Origin: Acetobacter syzygii
GTDB taxonomy: Bacteria > Pseudomonadota > Alphaproteobacteria > Acetobacterales > Acetobacteraceae
DNA length: 64,000 nucleotides
Direction of reading: 5' to 3'
NCBI RefSeq assembly: GCF_000964225.1
Contig: NZ_BAMZ01000008.1
Coordinates: 1-64,000 of the forward strand
Both the position numbers and the translations under genes were made by a program. Below, piece by piece: positions 59,279-64,000 of the stretch; positions within the stretch are counted from its first letter, which is position 1, and every line of letters begins with the position of its first letter. The notes below the pieces were generated by a model. The model was not told where the DNA came from, made no database searches, and saw only the letters and a list, made by a program, of their open reading frames with translations.

Positions 59279-60853
59279 TCAGGGGGTCAGGAAGGTCCGT
59301 ACATCGTGTGCGAGGGCTGCACGGCTGTCTGGCCGGGTGTAAAGCATGTGCCCACCGGGGTACACATGCAGGCCAATGCGGTTCCGCCCCACAGGAATAT
59401 GCTCCGCCACCCAGCGGGAGGAGGCATACGGGCAGACCAGATCATACGCACCATTGGCAATAAACACCCGCAGGGTGGGGTTAAGGGCCAACAGGCGGCG
59501 CAGGGTTGGTATGGGCCGCACAAGGGGTGCGTTTGTATCGCGGTAATCCCATGCCTGACTAATGGCGTAGTTGAGCAGGTTGTAGCTCAGTTCTGTCTGG
59601 TAGCGCAGTTCTGTGGCGGCGTAGTGTTCAAAGGCGCTGCCATAGGCATGGCCAAACCCGTCCAGCGTGGGTTCGGGGCTTTCCGCGTTGTCCACTCCTT
59701 CGGGGAAGGGGTCTGCAATGGAGAGCGTTGCATCATACAGCGAATACAGGTGGCCATCGCGGCTGCGTATATCGTGTGCTTCCGGCCGGGGAATGCCGCG
59801 CTGTTTGGCAATAATGTCCTGCTCAATGCCGGTATGGCTGGCTACGGCCTCGTAAAAATCATCTGCGGCTTCTCCCGTGGGCGGGGTGCCTGCCAGTGTG
59901 CTCAGGTATGGCCCCACGGCGTACTGGTACGCCTTGTCCAGATGCTGGGTCATGGTTTCAGGCGTAAGCTTGTGCTGGAGCGCCAGATTGGCGGCCTCGA
60001 GCGATGGCAGCACAAAGGCATCGGCCAGAATGTCGTTCTCCGTATCCAGCAGGGTCATGTCCAGCGCGGGGGAGATCATGACAATACCATTGAGCAGAAT
60101 GTGCTGGTCCTCGGCCAGTGCGCTGGCAACCTCTATGGCGCGCAGGCCACCATAACTTTCCCCCGCCAGATAGCGGGGGGAGATCATGCGTTTGTTGGCA
60201 TTGGCCCAGAGCTGAATGGCCTTGGCAAAGGTTTTGGCATCCTGCCGCACACCGTAAAACTGCTTGTCCGCCTGTTTGGGGTCAACCGGAACAGACCAGC
60301 CCGTACCCGGTGCATCCAGAAAAACCAGATCAGCCGCAGCTAACCAGCTTTCAGGGTTGGGTTTGATCTGGGCATTTGCGCCATCGGCAGGGTTGCCGGT
60401 GGGGAAGTCGAGCATAACCGGCCCGGCAGCACCAAGGTGCAGGTATGCTGTTCCCGCACCCGGGCCGCCGTTAAAAAAATACACCACGGGCCTGTGTGCC
60501 GGGTCCGCACCATCGCGCGTGTAGGCGGTGTAGAACATGCGGGCGGTGGGTTTGCCTGCATCATCGCGCAGGGTCAGCGTGCCAGCGGTGGCGGTGTAGG
60601 TCATTTTTTGCCCGCCAAAGGTGCCGCTGTGGTGGGTTACGGAATCCTTGGGGAGCAGGGCTGCTGCATCATGGAAGGTTTCTGCCTCGCTGGAGGGCTG
60701 CTGTGCCTGCGGTGTGGTCTCGGCTTTGGTGGGGGCAGGTGCCGGGGCCGCCAGCGCGGACGTGGACAGGCATAACGCCAGACAAAGGGGTAAACCGGGC
60801 CACAGGCCAACACGTGCAGAGGTACGGTGGTGCGGTGCGGTGGGTGTTATCAC
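59279..60853 (-). CDS. Peptidase S10 family exported serine carboxypeptidase-like protein
   Basis: A 524-residue secreted protein. A signal peptide (about residues 15-35) and a Pro/Ala linker precede the alpha/beta-hydrolase domain. The oxyanion-side string FFNGGPGAGTAYLHLG, nucleophile Ser in GESYGG, catalytic Asp in NGAYDLVCPYAS and His in PGGHMLYTR are all present. The S10 family removes C-terminal residues at acidic pH, which suits an acid-tolerant host. Physiological substrate unknown. Confidence 0.93.
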   Translation of the reverse strand: MITPTAPHHRTSARVGLWPGLPLCLALCLSTSALAAPAPAPTKAETTPQAQQPSSEAETFHDAAALLPKDSVTHHSGTFGGQKMTYTATAGTLTLRDDAGKPTARMFYTAYTRDGADPAHRPVVYFFNGGPGAGTAYLHLGAAGPVMLDFPTGNPADGANAQIKPNPESWLAAADLVFLDAPGTGWSVPVDPKQADKQFYGVRQDAKTFAKAIQLWANANKRMISPRYLAGESYGGLRAIEVASALAEDQHILLNGIVMISPALDMTLLDTENDILADAFVLPSLEAANLALQHKLTPETMTQHLDKAYQYAVGPYLSTLAGTPPTGEAADDFYEAVASHTGIEQDIIAKQRGIPRPEAHDIRSRDGHLYSLYDATLSIADPFPEGVDNAESPEPTLDGFGHAYGSAFEHYAATELRYQTELSYNLLNYAISQAWDYRDTNAPLVRPIPTLRRLLALNPTLRVFIANGAYDLVCPYASSRWVAEHIPVGRNRIGLHVYPGGHMLYTRPDSRAALAHDVRTFLTP

Positions 60854-61014
60854 GGTTTGGATCTTCCTTTGCAGGCCTTTGGTCGGGAGCCATGCTGGCT
60901 GTGCAAACGTGTTCCTGCAAGGGTGGGGTGGACTATTTTTTGCCTCAATCGCATGTCTTACAGATAACCGATGTTCGCGCCCTGTTGGGCGTGGGGCACA
61001 GGAAAGGAATATTT

Positions 61015-61557
61015 ATGCTGTCTATTCGGAAAATTGCGCTTCTTGGTCTGCCATTGATGACACTGGCTGGCGGGGCCTCTGTTGCGCATGCCGATCCATG
61101 CCTGTCCCTGACGGGCTGCCTTGAGCAGGATGCCAAAAGCCAGTTGGATTCGGCCAAGAGTTCCGTCAAAAATACGGGGAGCCAGTTTACCTCCGGTATG
61201 CGCGATCAGGCCAAACAGCGCTGGAACAATGCAACCGAAGCCGAGCGGGAAAAACTGCTGGCCAAAGGGGGCGCGCTGACCAGCCAGGGTGCCAATGCCA
61301 CGGAAAAACTGAACAACGCGGAAAAAACCGTCAAGGATCGCTGGAACAACGCCAGCCAGACCGAGCGTGAAAAAATTCTGGCCCAGCGCGACAAGCTGAC
61401 CAACGCGACCAATAGCGTGAGCAATGCGGAAAAAAATGCCAAGGACCGTTGGAACAATGCGTCCGAAAGCACAAAAAACGCATGGAAGAGCCAGAAGGAC
61501 CGCGTAAAATCTGACCTTAAGGACGCCACTTCCGTACCGTCCCTGCCTTCCCTGTAA
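61015..61557 (+). CDS. Exported repeat protein with RWNNA motif
   Basis: A 180-residue secreted protein with a signal peptide (residues 1-26, ending VAHA). The mature part is Lys/Ala/Asn-rich, probably helical, and contains three copies of the motif RWNNA (residues 69-73, 109-113, 145-149), each in a block with ER-EK-LL/IL. Spacing is 40 then 36 residues. It also has one Cys pair at 29 and 35. No family recognised. AGGAAAGGA precedes ATG 61015. Confidence 0.72.
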   Translation: MLSIRKIALLGLPLMTLAGGASVAHADPCLSLTGCLEQDAKSQLDSAKSSVKNTGSQFTSGMRDQAKQRWNNATEAEREKLLAKGGALTSQGANATEKLNNAEKTVKDRWNNASQTEREKILAQRDKLTNATNSVSNAEKNAKDRWNNASESTKNAWKSQKDRVKSDLKDATSVPSLPSL

Positions 61558-61594
61558 GGCTGGCAAGGCCGCTCAGGCTTCGGCGCTGGGCATA

Positions 61595-61631
61595 AAAAAA
61601 GGCTGCTCCATAGAATGGGGCAGCCTTTTTT
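61595..61631. terminator. Bidirectional terminator between the repeat protein and the helicase
   Basis: AAAAAAGGCTGCTCCAT (61595-61611) and ATGGGGCAGCCTTTTTT (61615-61631) form a 17-bp stem with one G-T pair and a 3-base loop. Confidence 0.93.
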
Positions 61632-61677
61632 GTATCAACCCGCCACGCAATCCGCAGCGGCGGGGGAGAGGGAAGAG

Positions 61678-63438
61678 TTACTTCCGCTTGCGTGAGGAGG
61701 CACCGCTTTTGCCAGCTGGTGGGCCTTTGCGTTCAAAGTTGGCACGCCCTTTGGAGGGGCCACGGCGTTCGCCAAAGGGGCGGCCACCCCCTGCACCGGG
61801 CGGACCCTTGCGGGGTGCTGCTGCGGGTTCGACCGTCATTTCATCCGCATCGGCGGCAGCGGCGCAGGCGGCAAAGCGTTCAGCCTTGTCCTGTGCAATT
61901 TCCACCAACGTATGGTCATTCACAATGCGGATTGCGCCGATGTCCTGCTTTTTAATGCCCCCAAGGCGGCACAGCACAGGCACCAGCCATTTGGGGTCGG
62001 CCCGGTCTGCACGACCAACAGACAGGCGGAACCAGCTCCCGTTCATTTCTGGTGCGCGTTCGCGGGGTTCACGCGGGGGAGCGTTTTCGTCCCGTGGGCC
62101 ACGGCTGCGGGTGGCATCGGGGGTAATAACGCGTAGCTGGGCGGGTTCGGGCAGGCTTTTGCGCCACAGGCCCACAAGGGCGGTCGCCAGCTGCTCTGGC
62201 GTATGCTCCGTGACCAGCCGCTCGGTCAGAGCCTTGATGTTTTCGTTCTCTGACGGGGGGAGGGACAGAAAGTGCGCCCCAAGCAGGCGTTCTGCATCGG
62301 CTTCGGCAATGGCCTGCGGTGTGGGTGCGCCACTCCATTCTGCCGTAACTTTGGCGGCCTGCAGCAGACGTTCGGCCAGACGGCGGCGTGAGGGCGGGAC
62401 TAGCAGAACGCAGGTGCCCTTTTTGCCCGCACGGCCCGTACGGCCGGAGCGGTGCAGCAGCGTGGCCGGGTTGGAGGGCAGGCTGGCATGGATGACCAGC
62501 CCAAGGTCTGGAATATCAATCCCACGTGCGGCTACGTCGGTGGCAACGCATACGCGGGCCTGACCATGGCGCAGGCTCTCAATGGCGCGGGTCCGTTCGT
62601 TCTGGCCCAGATCGCCAGAAATGGCGACGGAGGCAAAGCCCCGTTCGGTCAGAATGCTCTGGAGCTGGCGCACTGCCTCACGCGTGTGGCAGAACACAAT
62701 GGCGGACGGGGCCTCAATCAGGCGCAGCACGTTTACTACGGCGCGGGCCATATCGCCCTGATCTACCAGAACGCCACGGTAGGTAATGTCGGTATGGGCG
62801 GTGTTGGTGCCGACCGTATCCACCCGCAGGGCATCATGCTGGTAGCGCTTGGCCAGACCGGCAATTTCCCGCGCAATGGTGGCGGAGAACAGCAGGGTCC
62901 GGCGGTCCTTGGGGGTGGCGTCCAGCAGGGTTTCCAGCTCATCACGGAACCCGAGGTCCAGCATTTCGTCCGCTTCATCCAGCACGGCGGCTTTCAGGTG
63001 GGACAGGTCGAGGTTGCCCCGTTTGAGGTGGTCGCACAGCCGGCCGGGCGTGCCCACCACAATGTGGCAGCCAGCGGACAGGTGGCGTGCTTCCGTGCGG
63101 GGTTCCATGCCCCCTACGCAGGAGACAATGCGCGCGCCGGTCTTGGCATACAGCCATTCCAGTTCGCTGCGGACCTGTAGGGCCAGCTCACGCGTGGGGG
63201 CAATAACCAGCGCCAGCGGTGCGCCAGCAGGGGGGCAGCGCTCCGCATCATTCAGCAGCGTATCGGCAAGGGAGAGGCCAAAGGCAACAGTCTTGCCCGA
63301 CCCAGTGCGGGCGGAAACAAGCAGGTCACGGCCTTTGGCATCATCGGCCAGAATAGCGGCCTGAACGGCGGTCGGGGCTTCAAACCCGCGCGCGGCCAGA
63401 GCTTGGGCGAGCGGTGCAGGGGCGTTTTGAAAAGGCAT
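61678..63438 (-). CDS. deaD: DEAD-box ATP-dependent RNA helicase
   Basis: A 586-residue helicase. Motif I ARTGSGKT, Ia PTRELALQ, II DEAD, III SAT and VI HRSGRTGRAGKKG are intact. The C-terminal half has a DbpA-type RNA-binding domain (residues about 440-520, from WFRLSVGRADRADPKWLVPVL) and a Gly/Arg/Lys-rich tail. It resembles DeaD/CsdA-type enzymes that remodel ribosomal RNA or mRNA. ATG 63438 is chosen; the frame is open to 63465. Confidence 0.93.
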   Translation of the reverse strand: MPFQNAPAPLAQALAARGFEAPTAVQAAILADDAKGRDLLVSARTGSGKTVAFGLSLADTLLNDAERCPPAGAPLALVIAPTRELALQVRSELEWLYAKTGARIVSCVGGMEPRTEARHLSAGCHIVVGTPGRLCDHLKRGNLDLSHLKAAVLDEADEMLDLGFRDELETLLDATPKDRRTLLFSATIAREIAGLAKRYQHDALRVDTVGTNTAHTDITYRGVLVDQGDMARAVVNVLRLIEAPSAIVFCHTREAVRQLQSILTERGFASVAISGDLGQNERTRAIESLRHGQARVCVATDVAARGIDIPDLGLVIHASLPSNPATLLHRSGRTGRAGKKGTCVLLVPPSRRRLAERLLQAAKVTAEWSGAPTPQAIAEADAERLLGAHFLSLPPSENENIKALTERLVTEHTPEQLATALVGLWRKSLPEPAQLRVITPDATRSRGPRDENAPPREPRERAPEMNGSWFRLSVGRADRADPKWLVPVLCRLGGIKKQDIGAIRIVNDHTLVEIAQDKAERFAACAAAADADEMTVEPAAAPRKGPPGAGGGRPFGERRGPSKGRANFERKGPPAGKSGASSRKRK

Positions 63439-63567
63439 ATAAGTGAGGTCCAGACAAACAGGCATGAAAGAGGGGGAATAAAGCGTCCTGTCCGGAAAGA
63501 CCTCTCTCTTGTGTCGGGGCTAAGTGCTGCTGACCCGCAGCACCCCGGCAACGTGTAAAAGACATCC

Positions 63568-64000
63568 TTACTGGAAGGGTAGGTAACGGAAATCCATAAA
63601 GAGTTCGCTCAGGCTGGTGTCTGGCGCGCCACCGTTGCCATCCCACGCATGAATGCGGGAATAAGCAAGCTGCACACCAGCTTCCACCGTACCGTAACGG
63701 CCTTTAAGGAAGCGATACCACGCTCCGACTGTGGCTTCCATAACACTATGGATGTTACTGCCAGCCGCACAATTACCACTCAGCTCGGTATAGCATCCCG
63801 TATTGTTGTAGGCGGGGTTGCCATAACCATAGGCTTGACCACCTTCCGAGAAGTAGCTGCGACCGGCCTGTTGGTAGCCAAAATAGCCATACACGTCAAT
63901 GAGCGGGTTGGGGTGGGCAATAATTCCTGCTGTTCCCTGCAAGGAAAAGAGCGGCGAGGGTGCGCCATTGGACTTGAGCGTGGCATCGGGCAACAGTACG
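63568..64000 (-). CDS. Outer-membrane-like protein, C-terminal fragment
   Basis: The last 142 codons of a protein that begins beyond the window. The segment is rich in Gly, Tyr and Asn with alternating aromatic residues (DVYGYFGYQQAGRSYFSEGG, YRFLKGRYGTVEAGVQLAYS) and ends in FMDFRYLPFQ, close to the C-terminal aromatic signature of beta-barrel proteins. Probably a porin-like outer-membrane protein, but no family is named. Confidence 0.55.
   Translation of the reverse strand, partial: VLLPDATLKSNGAPSPLFSLQGTAGIIAHPNPLIDVYGYFGYQQAGRSYFSEGGQAYGYGNPAYNNTGCYTELSGNCAAGSNIHSVMEATVGAWYRFLKGRYGTVEAGVQLAYSRIHAWDGNGGAPDTSLSELFMDFRYLPFQ

Noticed and set aside
1-64000. CRISPR array, tRNA, rRNA operon or intact insertion sequence
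   Set aside because: No regular short repeats with spacers, no tRNA-like T-arm outside the tmRNA, no rRNA sequence and no transposase gene were recognised.

Overview
This window looks like a chromosome segment of an acetic acid bacterium (Alphaproteobacteria, Acetobacteraceae; Acetobacter, Gluconobacter or Komagataeibacter-like). The evidence is the alphaproteobacterial gene order rimP-nusA-ylxR-infB-rbfA, a permuted two-piece tmRNA of the alphaproteobacterial kind, an SspB-type ClpXP adaptor, rmlCDBA, a class I fumarase and a high-GC codon style. The family assignment is inference; the gene content is read directly.

Layout. 1-2906: end of a polar amino acid ABC transporter (ATPase, then a fused substrate-binding/permease protein) and a LysR regulator. 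3010-5879 (minus): a three-gene operon around a membrane-anchored HSP100-like AAA+ ATPase with two uncharacterised partners. 6093-12098: transcription/translation operon rimP-nusA-ylxR-infB-rbfA. 12175-15187: Lrp-type regulator divergent from alanine racemase and D-amino acid dehydrogenase. 15369-35765: a long surface-polysaccharide region, AT-rich between about 15.2 and 29 kb. It holds two WbbM-like fused glycosyltransferases (DUF4422+GT8), UDP-galactopyranose mutase, epimerases, the ADP-heptose genes hldD and hldE, an AGE-family sugar isomerase, a GT2 transferase, a Wzm/Wzt ABC exporter, rmlA/B/C/D, galE and ugd. 36139-45365: housekeeping and envelope genes (glucoamylase-fold protein, VOC protein, fumarase, sspB, ssrA, thyX, a small exported protein, mrp, opgC). 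45475-50285: DegP protease, a FUSC-type membrane protein, quinone oxidoreductase and small exported or membrane proteins. 50866-56496: ilvD, then divergently pstC-pstA-pstB-phoU. 56570-64000: a membrane-anchored protein of unknown function, rplM-rpsI, an S10 peptidase, a repeat protein with an RWNNA motif, a DEAD-box helicase and the C-terminus of a probable outer-membrane protein.

How the genes fit together. The polysaccharide block can supply UDP-Gal, UDP-Galf, dTDP-rhamnose, UDP-glucuronate and ADP-heptose. Two polymerase-like transferases and a short Wzt without a carbohydrate-binding tail resemble the Klebsiella D-galactan I type of ABC-dependent O-polysaccharide. The tmRNA gene, missed by protein-only reading, sits directly upstream of sspB, so a tagging RNA and the adaptor that delivers tagged proteins to ClpXP are neighbours. 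The pst-phoU operon lacks pstS and phoBR here. No CRISPR array, tRNA, rRNA operon or intact insertion sequence was recognised.
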